From positions 1 to 64,000 of the forward strand of contig JAEUTO010000008.1 in NCBI GenBank assembly GCA_016787785.1: a DNA stretch of 64,000 bases, in the 5' to 3' direction. Shown in pieces: positions 36,755 through 45,439 of the stretch (positions within the stretch are counted from its first letter, which is position 1; each line of letters starts with the position of its first letter). This stretch comes from Bacteroidia bacterium (GTDB lineage Bacteria; Bacteroidota; Bacteroidia; B-17B0; Aurantibacillaceae). A model generated the notes under the pieces. That model worked only from the letters and a program-made list of their open reading frames with translations, made no database searches and was not told the DNA's origin. The translations under genes were made by a program, and so were the position numbers.

Positions 36755-39286
36755 TTATTTTGCGACAACGAATTTTTTGGTTGACACAACTTGCCCCTCC
36801 TGCGAAATTTTTGCAAGATACACCCCATTAGCAAAAGCAGAAACATCGATTGTTGTATTGCTTTCTGTTTTGTTTAAGGTTGTTTTTGAAACCAATCTTC
36901 CTGTAAGATCAAATACCTCAACCATATCAAATTTGCCATTTAATTTAGAATCAACTGTTATCTGGCCCGAAGTTGGGTTAGGGAAGAGATCAATGCCATC
37001 CACGGCTGCATTTTTAAATTCAAAATTACCGGTTGGTAATAAGCTTCCAACTTTCATACCATTTCCAAAACTGGTAACCCACATTTCGTTTTGGTTAAAT
37101 GGATTAAAGAATACGCGCTCGGGCTGTTGAAATGGATAACTTTGTACAATTGAAAAAGTTGGCGTTGCAGCATTGATATTATTTGATTGCCATAAGCCCT
37201 GCCCTTCTGTAGTTAAGAAAACCTGACTGGCATTTGCCGGATTAAAAGTTACTGAAGTAACACGGTCTAATATTGTTCCGGTTAATTTTGTCCATGCTAA
37301 ACCTTTATTTGTTGTTTTGTAAAGACCACCTAAACCATTTGGTGGGCCACCCCAACCACTAAACACACAAACGTACCAGGTGCTCTGTGTAGGATCGTTA
37401 GGGTCGAGTACAATGTCTTTTGTCCAATAATACATACCTGTGTGCGAAAGATCTGTCCAACTGTTTAAAGCAGGATCGTAAATAAATACGCCAGAGCTTG
37501 CGGTAAATGCGCCTGCACCCGTTCTGCGACCTGAATAAGTGGCCACCAATTTTCCATCATTTAACACTACTAAACTTGCAGGATGTTTTTCGGTACGGGG
37601 CGGATTTGGCAATAAGGTCCAGTTAGATGTTGCCAGATTTTGTAGGTCGCTTGTAACATAAACGCCTCCTGTACCGGTGCCACCGCTATAATGAATTACG
37701 CTAGCGTACGCGCGGTTAGGGTTATTTGGATCCAGCGCAACCCAAAAAACAGGGTGATTAAATATTTTTAAATTTTGCCACGATGCGCCGTTCGTAGTTG
37801 AATAAATTATTTTTCCGTTAGCATCTGTTGCATCAAGGATATTGTCTTGTAAACGCGTACTCTGATACATGTCGTGGATGTTTGATGTTCCGGCATACAG
37901 CGTACCGTTAGTAGGATGTTTTGCGATACGATACATTGAATTAGCAGTGTGACCTGTGTAATTGAACGACCATGAGGTTCCTGCATCTGTACTTCTTATG
38001 CCACGAATATCAGAAAAACAGGCAAACATATTATTAGCGTTCATCCATTCAACCTGCCAGCAAGTTGTATTTTCTATACCAACGCTTTGATAACTTGTGT
38101 TTGGAGGTGTAGTTGCATTTGCAGGATGTTGGCCTGTTGGATCAACATAGGCCTGCGACCAGCCAGTACCGCCATTATTTGTTTTATGTACAAAACCAAA
38201 ATCTCCAAAGATCACGCTTTGCGAATTGTTAGGCGCAACAGCTAAACCAAACGGACACTCGCCGTAGCTCCAGGGACGATCACCACCTTGCCCACTCCAA
38301 CCCGTGATGATATTTTGATTTGTTGTTGTGTTAAAAACGTGCGACCAACCTGTTCCTGCGTTGGTTGTTTTTAAAACATCAGGATAAGAACTGCTATTAC
38401 TTCCTGCAAGATAAACTGTATTAATATCGTTACCCGCCATACCAACAAACATCGGGAAATCGGTTGTTAAATTTATACCTGTCATTTTTGGAACCCAATT
38501 TCCTGCACCATAATCTACCGCATAAACACCTTTTGCAAATTGGTAATAATCAGAACCTACAATGCCAACGTAAATATCTGCCACATTAGCTGTAATGCAA
38601 AAAAAACGAGTGGTTGGTCCAACCTTAGCACCTGCAAAAGACCAGATCCTTTCTGTGGCTGGCAAACCCGTAATAGCAACTGTACTAAAAGAAGTTCCTC
38701 CGTTTGTAGAAACTAAAACACCATCATTTGTTCCTATGTAAATATTATTGCCGTCAAAAAAAACACCACCTACAACATTTCCTGCTCCGGTATTTGTAGC
38801 AGTGTGAATGCTTGTAAAAGTATTTCCTCCATTTCCTGAAAAATAAATATTGCCGTAATAAGAAATAATTACCCGTTGTGGATTATTGTAATCTGCATCA
38901 ATACTAAAAGTTTCTTCGGTGTTATTTGGGTTTCCTGGCAGCACAGTCCACGTAACACCATTATCAGTGCTTTTCATTGGTTGCACCATATTGTTAGCGT
39001 AACTAATTGAATAAAGCAGACCCACGCTTGATGTAAAACAAACTTTTGAGTTATGTCCGCCAATTAGCTGTTGAAAATTTACCTGACTATAGGATGCACC
39101 AAAATTGGTGGTGTGAAAAAGCTCACCCATATCACATGAAATATAATATTCGTTGTTGTTTGCAGGGTTAATGGCACATGCAAAAAGCGCCCCACCACCG
39201 CCAATACCTCTTGATGCAAAAGAAGCCGGTTGAGCAATTGATAAATAACCAAGGGCGATAAATAATAGACTAAATATTTTTTTCAT
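36755..39286 (-). CDS. Secreted BNR/VPS10-type beta-propeller protein, T9SS client
   Basis: 843 residues. After the signal peptide (LLFIALGYLSIAQ) the protein consists of repeated sialidase-type Asp-box blades (STDNGVTWTVLP, STNGGTSFSTV, TTNAGTGWSHV, STDAGTSWSFN, TTNKGLAWTKL), forming one or two propellers as in VPS10/sortilin-like and GH74-like proteins. A T9SS type A sorting domain from LFPNPTSGQI (about 770) ends in GVYLAKISQEG. GH74-like xyloglucanases share this fold but the catalytic Asp pair is not identifiable by eye, so I call no enzyme activity. It should be a large surface or secreted protein. It is preceded leftward by a hairpin terminator. Confidence 0.85.
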   Translation of the reverse strand: MKKIFSLLFIALGYLSIAQPASFASRGIGGGGALFACAINPANNNEYYISCDMGELFHTTNFGASYSQVNFQQLIGGHNSKVCFTSSVGLLYSISYANNMVQPMKSTDNGVTWTVLPGNPNNTEETFSIDADYNNPQRVIISYYGNIYFSGNGGNTFTSIHTATNTGAGNVVGGVFFDGNNIYIGTNDGVLVSTNGGTSFSTVAITGLPATERIWSFAGAKVGPTTRFFCITANVADIYVGIVGSDYYQFAKGVYAVDYGAGNWVPKMTGINLTTDFPMFVGMAGNDINTVYLAGSNSSSYPDVLKTTNAGTGWSHVFNTTTNQNIITGWSGQGGDRPWSYGECPFGLAVAPNNSQSVIFGDFGFVHKTNNGGTGWSQAYVDPTGQHPANATTPPNTSYQSVGIENTTCWQVEWMNANNMFACFSDIRGIRSTDAGTSWSFNYTGHTANSMYRIAKHPTNGTLYAGTSNIHDMYQSTRLQDNILDATDANGKIIYSTTNGASWQNLKIFNHPVFWVALDPNNPNRAYASVIHYSGGTGTGGVYVTSDLQNLATSNWTLLPNPPRTEKHPASLVVLNDGKLVATYSGRRTGAGAFTASSGVFIYDPALNSWTDLSHTGMYYWTKDIVLDPNDPTQSTWYVCVFSGWGGPPNGLGGLYKTTNKGLAWTKLTGTILDRVTSVTFNPANASQVFLTTEGQGLWQSNNINAATPTFSIVQSYPFQQPERVFFNPFNQNEMWVTSFGNGMKVGSLLPTGNFEFKNAAVDGIDLFPNPTSGQITVDSKLNGKFDMVEVFDLTGRLVSKTTLNKTESNTTIDVSAFANGVYLAKISQEGQVVSTKKFVVAK

Positions 39287-39372
39287 AGCTTTTGGGTTTT
39301 AGTTACTATGAAGTTACTAAATAAATTTAGATTTTAAAATAAAAGGCCATGAAATGCGAAATTTGTTGAAAA

Positions 39373-40530
39373 TTACCGGTGTTTTACCATGATCTTTTTT
39401 GTTGAGGTTTGACTAGTATTATTAAAAGCCACTTTTAATAAATAAACACCGTCGTTCAGATCTTTTGTATCAATAACTAGTGCATCTGCTTTTAAAACAT
39501 TCTCGCTTATACAAACCAGGTCGCCTAAAACTGTATATAGTTTTACTTCACTTATGTTTTGTCCTGCAACGCTAATAGTTGTGTTTGCAGGATTGGGATA
39601 AGCAGTTGCCATTAATGAATTATTATTTTCTTTTATACCTACTGCTTTTAAATTCCAGCCTATCTCTTTTAATATTCCTAACTCCCATGGTGCAGGGATA
39701 CGAACAGTGTCTCCTACACCCCAGTAGTAAGACATAATTGTATTAGCGTATGATTGATGAATATGCAAAAGATCAACCCCAATTGTAAAAGTTCCGGCTC
39801 CGCCCGATAAACGTACTGGTGTATTTGAATGAGATGTATTAGCGTATAATGGTCCGCTAAAATAAATCGCGCCATTTTTTAAACTGTCTCCTAAGGCGTT
39901 AGAATTTTGCGGCGCACAGGTAGTTAAATGATTGCCGGATGTTTTAACCATGTATTTATCAAAGATGCCGGGTACGCTATCTTGCCCATGCCATGGAAAA
40001 GAAGTAGCAATTGGAAAAGTGGAAGAAGGAATATTACCAAAAGAACCTTTGCCATTTGCATCTACGTAACCATCACTGTAAAAGCCTAAACCATGGCCTA
40101 TTTCATGCATAGCTGTTGAAATAAAATCGGTTTTATTTGAAGGTGGTTTTCCTGTTCCAAAATAATAAGGTGTAAATAAATTAAAATAAATATCCATATC
40201 GTATTCACCAACATTTGTTTCGCTGCCAGCAAGTTGATTGGCTAAGGAAGTTACATATAGTGTATTTGTAACGGGTGCATTTGGAAAATTTTTTCTTCCG
40301 TTTGCAAATGTGATCGCAGAAAAAGGAAGAAAAGAGGCGTTCACGATAAAAACATTTACTTTAATTGGAACATTGATCTGTAAATAATTACTCCACTTTT
40401 GTCCGGCAATTTGCAAAGCTGTTGCAAAGCCCGTGGGTTGTGTGCCTGTTATAGTAAATGAAAAAGTATTAACCTGCGCGTTAATACAGATGGAAAATAA
40501 TAAAGCGATTACAAGTATAATTTTTTTCAT
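39373..40530 (-). CDS. Secreted metalloprotease-like protein (HExxHxxGF), T9SS client
   Basis: 385 residues. After the signal peptide (ALLFSICINAQ) come a beta-rich segment and a putative zinc motif, HEIGHGLGF (about residues 143-151, within AMHEIGHGLGFYSDGYV), of the gluzincin/metzincin HExxHxxG type with Phe in the place of the third His. A third ligand is not obvious in sequence. A T9SS type A domain (AYPNPANTT onward, ending GVYLLKVAFN) follows. It would act extracellularly, if active. A separate gene with its own start, 86 nt upstream of the BNR protein. Confidence 0.75.
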   Translation of the reverse strand: MKKIILVIALLFSICINAQVNTFSFTITGTQPTGFATALQIAGQKWSNYLQINVPIKVNVFIVNASFLPFSAITFANGRKNFPNAPVTNTLYVTSLANQLAGSETNVGEYDMDIYFNLFTPYYFGTGKPPSNKTDFISTAMHEIGHGLGFYSDGYVDANGKGSFGNIPSSTFPIATSFPWHGQDSVPGIFDKYMVKTSGNHLTTCAPQNSNALGDSLKNGAIYFSGPLYANTSHSNTPVRLSGGAGTFTIGVDLLHIHQSYANTIMSYYWGVGDTVRIPAPWELGILKEIGWNLKAVGIKENNNSLMATAYPNPANTTISVAGQNISEVKLYTVLGDLVCISENVLKADALVIDTKDLNDGVYLLKVAFNNTSQTSTKKIMVKHR

Positions 40531-40546
40531 GAAATTTGAATTTTAT

Positions 40547-40579
40547 TAAAAAACAAAGGCTACCGATTTGGTAGCCTTT
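40547..40579 (-). terminator. Terminator of the cytochrome oxidase cluster
   Basis: A perfect 10-bp stem, AAAGGCTACC (40555-40564) with GGTAGCCTTT (40570-40579), and a 5-nt loop run into a T7 stretch on the minus strand, 7 nt after the subunit IV stop. Confidence 0.93.
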
Positions 40580-40585
40580 ACTATT

Positions 40586-41062
40586 TTAGTGATGTTCTTC
40601 ACTGTGCGCTGCTTCTGTAGCGTGCGCATCACCACCACCGTGGTGACCACTTTTAAGTTCTTTTTGTTGATCGATAAAGATCTGATCTACACGTGTAACA
40701 TTACGTGGATAACCAGAATACACGCCCTCAACTAAAATAATAAAAACAGCATATAATATAAAAGTAATGTAAGGTAATAAGATAATGTATTTAAAGAACT
40801 TAACCTCATGACCTAAGTGCATAAACCATAAAACGATGGCTGCAGCTTTAACAACGGTTAAACCAATAAATAAAACTTTTAACCATAAAGCACCTGTCCA
40901 ACCGTGACCAGGAGCCATAGATCCAATAATTAATTCAAAGATCGTTATTGCTAACATTATCCAAAACACATTCCATAACGTACGGCGGGCTTTTTTTCCA
41001 TGAGCCTCGTCATGGTTATACATTGTTTCGTAATGTGGATAATCATCGTGAAATTCTGACAT
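40586..41062 (-). CDS. Cytochrome c oxidase subunit IV family protein
   Basis: 158 residues with three transmembrane helices (about 33-52, 61-82 and 94-114), matching the bacterial subunit IV fold (ALWLKVLFIGLTVVKAAAIVLWFMHLGHE). It stabilises the heme-copper oxidase core and has no redox centre. The cytosolic N-terminal MSEFHDDYPHYETMYNHDE and the C-terminal HHGGGDAHATEAAHSEEHH are unusually rich in His. It follows subunit III by 42 nt in an operon with heme O synthase and a second subunit-III-like gene. Subunits I and II are not in the window. Confidence 0.88.
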   Translation of the reverse strand: MSEFHDDYPHYETMYNHDEAHGKKARRTLWNVFWIMLAITIFELIIGSMAPGHGWTGALWLKVLFIGLTVVKAAAIVLWFMHLGHEVKFFKYIILLPYITFILYAVFIILVEGVYSGYPRNVTRVDQIFIDQQKELKSGHHGGGDAHATEAAHSEEHH

Positions 41063-41104
41063 AATAGTTAAGTTTTAAATTCTTTAATTTTATTAATTAT
41101 TAAA

Positions 41105-41863
41105 TTACAATAAGTAGAAGAAGGTAAATACGAATACCCAAACAAGATCTACAAAGTGCCAGTATAAACCAACTTTTTCGATCATTTCATAATGACCGCG
41201 TTTTTCGTAAGTTCCTTTTAAAACATTTAAGAAAATAGTTAAGTTAATGATAACACCCGAGAATACGTGGAAACCGTGGAAACCAGTAATAAAGAAAAAG
41301 TAATTGGCAAACTGCGGAACACCATATTCATTAACCGCCATTGTAGCGCCATGATACACTTGCTTCACATAACCACCAGCGCCATTGTTAACTGCCTGAT
41401 CCCAAACATTTCTCCATGCACCACCGTGACCTTCAGGTCCACCAACATGAGTTCCAACAATGAAATGATACCACTCCCATGCCTGAGAACCAACGAACAT
41501 AGCACCACCAACAATTGTCCAGAACATCCAAACGGTTACGCCTCTTCTATCCATTCTATGACCCGCTTCTACAGCCAAAACCATAGTAACAGATGACATA
41601 ATTAAAATAAAGGTCATCAAACCTACATAAGCCAAAGGCAAATGTTGTTCGATGAAAGGAAAGTGAGTAAAAACGTTTTCAGCTTTAGGCCAAACCTCGG
41701 CATACTTGTGACGGATAAATCCATAAGAAACCAATAAACCACCAAAAGTTAAAGCATCGGATACAAGGAAAAACCACATCATCATTTTTCCGTAACTTAC
41801 CCTAAATGGTGATTGACCACCATCCCAAGCTGCTTTTGCGTCAAATTCTGCTACGTGCGCCAT
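41105..41863 (-). CDS. Heme-copper oxidase subunit III
   Basis: 252 residues with about five or more transmembrane helices, with KMMMWFFLVSDALTFGGLLVSYGFIRH near the N-terminus (about 26-52), GGAMFVGSQAWEW (about 120) and the C-terminal GFHGFHVFSGVIIN (about 195-208) and YWHFVDLVWVFVF (about 233-245) signatures of COX3. It lacks metal centres and supports proton uptake and stability. A 38-nt gap separates it from the second subunit-III-like gene upstream. The pair plus subunit IV is a familiar Bacteroidota arrangement. Confidence 0.93.
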   Translation of the reverse strand: MAHVAEFDAKAAWDGGQSPFRVSYGKMMMWFFLVSDALTFGGLLVSYGFIRHKYAEVWPKAENVFTHFPFIEQHLPLAYVGLMTFILIMSSVTMVLAVEAGHRMDRRGVTVWMFWTIVGGAMFVGSQAWEWYHFIVGTHVGGPEGHGGAWRNVWDQAVNNGAGGYVKQVYHGATMAVNEYGVPQFANYFFFITGFHGFHVFSGVIINLTIFLNVLKGTYEKRGHYEMIEKVGLYWHFVDLVWVFVFTFFYLL

Positions 41864-41901
41864 AATTAAATTTAAATTGTGTTAAAAATACTGTTGCAAT
41901 A

Positions 41902-42504
41902 TTAACGATAAAAATATAAAAACAAAAACAAATACACCCATAAAATATCAAGAAAATGCCAATAAATTGCAGTAAGCTCAATACCAAGGCTATCAGAGGC
42001 AGAATATTTTTTCAACAGCGACTTTGTTAATGAAACCATGAGCGCTATTAAACCGCCCATCATATGCGCCAGGTGCAGAAAAGCAATGATTATTAAAAAA
42101 GAGCCTGATGCATTGCTGAATTTCCCTCCAAAATAGATCCCCTGCGCTGCCAACAGCTTCCAGCCGCTATATTGTGTGTAAAAAAAGGCAAAACCAAGTA
42201 AAAGTGTTGCTAGCAGAGCAATACTTGTTAGTTTATAATTATCTTTTTTTATGGCACGCTGTGCTATAAACATGGTTAAACTGCTGGTAACAATTATGGC
42301 TGTACTTATCAATAAAATTGGCGGCAATTGAAAAACCAACCAGTTACCATTTTGAGCTCTAACTACGTAAGCACTGGTTAAGCCGGCAAAAAGCATAACT
42401 ATACTTACTATACCTATCCAAAGTAATGGTTTTGCTGCTTTGCGTTTAGCCAGTCGCAGCTCTTCTTTGTGAGGTTTTTCTTTTTTGATTTTTGCTTGTT
42501 CCAC
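41902..42504 (-). CDS. Second heme-copper oxidase subunit III-like protein
   Basis: 200 residues with about five transmembrane helices, shorter than the neighbouring subunit III. It keeps ASGSFLIIIAFLHLAHMMGG (about 132-151) and ends with YWHFLDILWVYLFLFLYFYR, the COX3 C-terminal signature. In Bacteroidota two subunit III-type proteins commonly follow ctaB, as here. It starts 11 nt after the heme O synthase stop. Whether both subunits join one complex is not known from sequence. Confidence 0.9.
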   Translation of the reverse strand: MEQAKIKKEKPHKEELRLAKRKAAKPLLWIGIVSIVMLFAGLTSAYVVRAQNGNWLVFQLPPILLISTAIIVTSSLTMFIAQRAIKKDNYKLTSIALLATLLLGFAFFYTQYSGWKLLAAQGIYFGGKFSNASGSFLIIIAFLHLAHMMGGLIALMVSLTKSLLKKYSASDSLGIELTAIYWHFLDILWVYLFLFLYFYR

Positions 42505-42515
42505 TTTTTTAAGTT

Positions 42516-43409
42516 TTAAGATTTGGTCATTAATGCTAACTGAACTACCGGTAAGTAAATTAAAGTAACGTAAAATAATTTTTTTGCATAAGCATCGGTT
42601 GGTAAACGGTAAAAATTATAGGCTTGCAACAATAGCGCGAAACCACAGATAACGCAAACGCTTACGCTAATGATACCAACAAATTGAAAGACGAATGGGA
42701 AAATGCTTGTAATTAATAAAAATACAGAATAGATCAATATCTGAAACTTTGATCCATTGTCTTTGCCACCTTTTGAGGGCAGTAAATGAAAGCCTGCCTT
42801 TGCATAATCATCGCTATAGAACCAGGCCAACGACCAAAAGTGAGGAAATTGCCAAACAAATTGTATCATGAATAATAAAAATGCAAAAAAAGAGATCTCT
42901 CCAAAACCCTCGGTTGCTGCAACGGCGCCAATTAACGTTGGTAACGCGCCCGGAAATGCACCAACGAAAACGGATAGCGGGGTAATTCGTTTCAACGGCG
43001 TATAAACAACGGCATATAAAATAATAGAAATAAACCCTAAAATGCCACATAGAGGATTTGTGAAAACCCATAACAAAATGGTTCCTGCAACACCAGAAAT
43101 AGTACAAAAAATAAAAGCTTCCGTATCGGATAAGACACCGGTAGGCATAGGCCGATTTTTGGTACGATTCATCAAACGATCGAGGTCTTTTTCAATTATT
43201 TGATTAAAACCGTTAGCAGCAGAAGTTACCAAAATACCACCTATTGTTAACGCAAAAATAACGTTCACATTAATTTCCCTGGCCGCAGTAAAATAGGTGA
43301 TAATTGCTGAAAAAACAACCAGCGAACCCAAACCAAACTTGGTTAACTTAAGAAAACCCGAAAACTTCGAATAAGCGGGGTTGACTGTATTATTGTGGGT
43401 ATTTTCCAA
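42516..43409 (-). CDS. ctaB: Protoheme IX farnesyltransferase (heme O synthase)
   Basis: 297 residues from a TTG start (no in-frame ATG precedes the first helix). UbiA-type polyprenyltransferase motifs are present: the Asp-rich NGFNQIIEKDLDRLMNRTKNRP (about 66-87), a second motif near YTPLKRITPLSVFVGAFPGALP, and FPHFWSLAWFYSDDYAKAG (about 192-210). The inner-membrane enzyme farnesylates heme B to heme O for the oxidase encoded just downstream. It is the first gene of the four-gene leftward oxidase operon. A TAnnTTTG box lies 8 nt upstream of the TTG, so the leader would be very short. Confidence 0.95.
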   Translation of the reverse strand: MENTHNNTVNPAYSKFSGFLKLTKFGLGSLVVFSAIITYFTAAREINVNVIFALTIGGILVTSAANGFNQIIEKDLDRLMNRTKNRPMPTGVLSDTEAFIFCTISGVAGTILLWVFTNPLCGILGFISIILYAVVYTPLKRITPLSVFVGAFPGALPTLIGAVAATEGFGEISFFAFLLFMIQFVWQFPHFWSLAWFYSDDYAKAGFHLLPSKGGKDNGSKFQILIYSVFLLITSIFPFVFQFVGIISVSVCVICGFALLLQAYNFYRLPTDAYAKKLFYVTLIYLPVVQLALMTKS

Positions 43410-43417
43410 ATGCGCTG

Positions 43418-43425
43418 CAAATTTA
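43418..43425 (-). promoter_or_regulatory. Possible promoter -7 box of ctaB operon
   Basis: The minus strand reads TAAATTTG, an exact TAnnTTTG. Only 8 nt separate it from the TTG start. A TTG at -33 is not at the expected spacing. Confidence 0.35.
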
Positions 43426-43561
43426 GAACTATTATTAATAATAAGAGAGAATGCAACTCAAAAAAAATAATAGCGTAAAAGAACAAAACAGACAAAAAGT
43501 CAAATATTTCCCCTTTTTTTTTAAATGTTAAAAAAATTAGGTAGTAATTAAAATATTTTTC

Positions 43562-43569
43562 TATTTTTG
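43562..43569 (+). promoter_or_regulatory. Promoter -7 box of the 43597 TPR lipoprotein gene
   Basis: TATTTTTG matches TAnnTTTG exactly, with TTAG 21 nt upstream (3 of 4 at -33) and 27 nt to the ATG. Confidence 0.6.
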
Positions 43570-43596
43570 TGGCGATAATAAATCTAAACTTTAAAG

Positions 43597-45333
43597 ATGA
43601 ATTCAAAATTTTTACGTACGATAGGGGCCGGTTTGTCGGTGGCGGTAATTTTAACAAGCTGCGATGGGCTTGGAAAAATGCTAAAAAAACAAAAAGACAT
43701 TAAGTATACAGTGTCGCCAAATCCGATTGAAATGCATGGAGACAGCATTCAATTCAGTGTTAACGGTAAATTTAACCCTAAGTTATTTGCTAAAAAAGTG
43801 ACTTTAACCCTTACTCCGGTTGTAAAAGGCAATGGTGGGGAAAAAGCTTTAAAGCCAGTAGTGTTAGTTGGTGAAAAAGCCACAGGTTCAGGCCAAAAAA
43901 TTGGTTATTCAACTGGTGGTACTTTTAACTACACTTCTGAAAAATTTGCTTACGAACCATATATGCGCAACGCTAAAGTTGAAGTGCGTGCAGTTGGTAC
44001 CGTAAAAAAGAAAGAGAAAAAGTTTGATCCGGTTGAATTAGCCGATGCTACCATGGTTACTTCTTTATTAGTTCGTAACGACGAAAAAGGAATAATGGGT
44101 AAAGATGCATTTGTTAAAACAACACCTGCAAATCAAACAACACACATATATTATACAATTAACGCTTCTAACGTTCGTCCGGCCGAAATGAAATCGGAAG
44201 AAATGAAAGCTGTTAACGATTTTATCTCAAAGAACTTAAGTTCACCTTGGTACGAATTTAAAGGTATCTCTGTTTCAGCTTATGCTTCTCCGGATGGTGA
44301 AACTGATAAAAATGAGAACTTAGCTAAAGACCGTGCTAAAACCGGTTCTACTGCTGTAATGAGCGAGTTCACAAAAAACAAAAATAAAGATATCACTTTC
44401 GGTAAAACGAAAGAACAATATCAAGTTGGTACAACTAAAGAAGACTGGGAAGGTTTTAAATCTTTAATGGAAGCTTCTACAATGGCTGACAAAGATCTTA
44501 TCTTACGTGTTTTAACTATGTATTCAGATCCTGAGCAACGTCGTAAAGAGATCAAAAATCTTTCTAAAACTTATGTTGAGTTAGCTGAAAAAGTATTACC
44601 AAAATTACGCCGTTCTGAAATCACAATCAACGTTGACAAAAAATCACGTACTGATGAGCAGATCACTAAATTAATGACTTCTAACCCTGATAGTTTATCT
44701 ATTGAAGAGTTATTATACGGTGCTAACTTAACGAACGATGTAAATACAAAAGTTCAGGTTTACACATCTGCTGAAAAACAATTTCCAACAGACTGGAGAG
44801 GTCCTAATAACTTAGGTGTTGCTTTATTATTACAAAACAAAGTTTCTGAAGCAGGTGCTGCATTTAAACGTGCTTCTGCCATCAACGCTTCTCAAGCTGA
44901 GGTTAACAACAACTTAGGTATCATTGAAGCTAAAAACGGTAACCGTATTGCTGCAATGGATCTTTACAAAAAAGCTGGTGGTGCTCCTGAAACAAAATAC
45001 AACATGGGTATCTTAGATGTACGTAATGGTAAATATTCTGATGCTGTTAGTGAGTTTGGTGATTACAAAGGTCATAACAAAGCTTTAGCTCAATTATTAG
45101 CTGGTACTCCAGGTGCAGTTAAAGAAACTATTGATGCCAGCAACGAAAAAGAAATGGGATATAGCTACTACTTAAAAGCAGTTGCTGCTGCCCGTGGCGG
45201 AAACAACGCTGATGTTCTTAGCAACTTAAAAACAGCTATCGAAAAAGATGGTGCTTTAAAAGCTTATGCTAAAGACGATGTTGAATTCGTAAAATTACGC
45301 GCTGATGCAGGATTTACCGGAATGGTAAACTAA
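43597..45333 (+). CDS. TPR lipoprotein with OmpA-like segment, probably abundant
   Basis: 578 residues. The lipobox (SVAVILTSC, Cys about 24) predicts an outer-membrane lipoprotein. The mature protein has an N-terminal beta domain (TVSPNPIEMHGDSIQFSVNG, about 38-57), a middle segment with FKGISVSAYASPDGE (about 222-236), the OmpA-like peptidoglycan-binding pattern, and C-terminal tetratricopeptide repeats (about 395-575). Codon choice is strikingly uniform (TTA, GGT, GAA, AAC dominate), and it has a good promoter box and a strong terminator, so I infer high expression. Bacteroidota encode similar cell-envelope proteins whose role is not established. It forms a monocistronic unit. Confidence 0.82.
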   Translation: MNSKFLRTIGAGLSVAVILTSCDGLGKMLKKQKDIKYTVSPNPIEMHGDSIQFSVNGKFNPKLFAKKVTLTLTPVVKGNGGEKALKPVVLVGEKATGSGQKIGYSTGGTFNYTSEKFAYEPYMRNAKVEVRAVGTVKKKEKKFDPVELADATMVTSLLVRNDEKGIMGKDAFVKTTPANQTTHIYYTINASNVRPAEMKSEEMKAVNDFISKNLSSPWYEFKGISVSAYASPDGETDKNENLAKDRAKTGSTAVMSEFTKNKNKDITFGKTKEQYQVGTTKEDWEGFKSLMEASTMADKDLILRVLTMYSDPEQRRKEIKNLSKTYVELAEKVLPKLRRSEITINVDKKSRTDEQITKLMTSNPDSLSIEELLYGANLTNDVNTKVQVYTSAEKQFPTDWRGPNNLGVALLLQNKVSEAGAAFKRASAINASQAEVNNNLGIIEAKNGNRIAAMDLYKKAGGAPETKYNMGILDVRNGKYSDAVSEFGDYKGHNKALAQLLAGTPGAVKETIDASNEKEMGYSYYLKAVAAARGGNNADVLSNLKTAIEKDGALKAYAKDDVEFVKLRADAGFTGMVN

Positions 45334-45350
45334 TTCAAAATAAAATTAAA

Positions 45351-45383
45351 AAAAACCTTCTCCTCAAGAGAAGGTTTTTTTTT
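45351..45383 (+). terminator. Strong terminator of the TPR lipoprotein gene
   Basis: A stem of 12 or so bp (CCTTCTC paired with GAGAAGG, extended by flanking A/T pairs) with a 5-nt loop (45363-45367) is followed by a T9 run, 18 nt after the stop. Confidence 0.95.
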
Positions 45384-45439
45384 GCCCCATTTTTTAGCTG
45401 TATTATAATTATATTTACATCAATAATTCTCAAATAACC

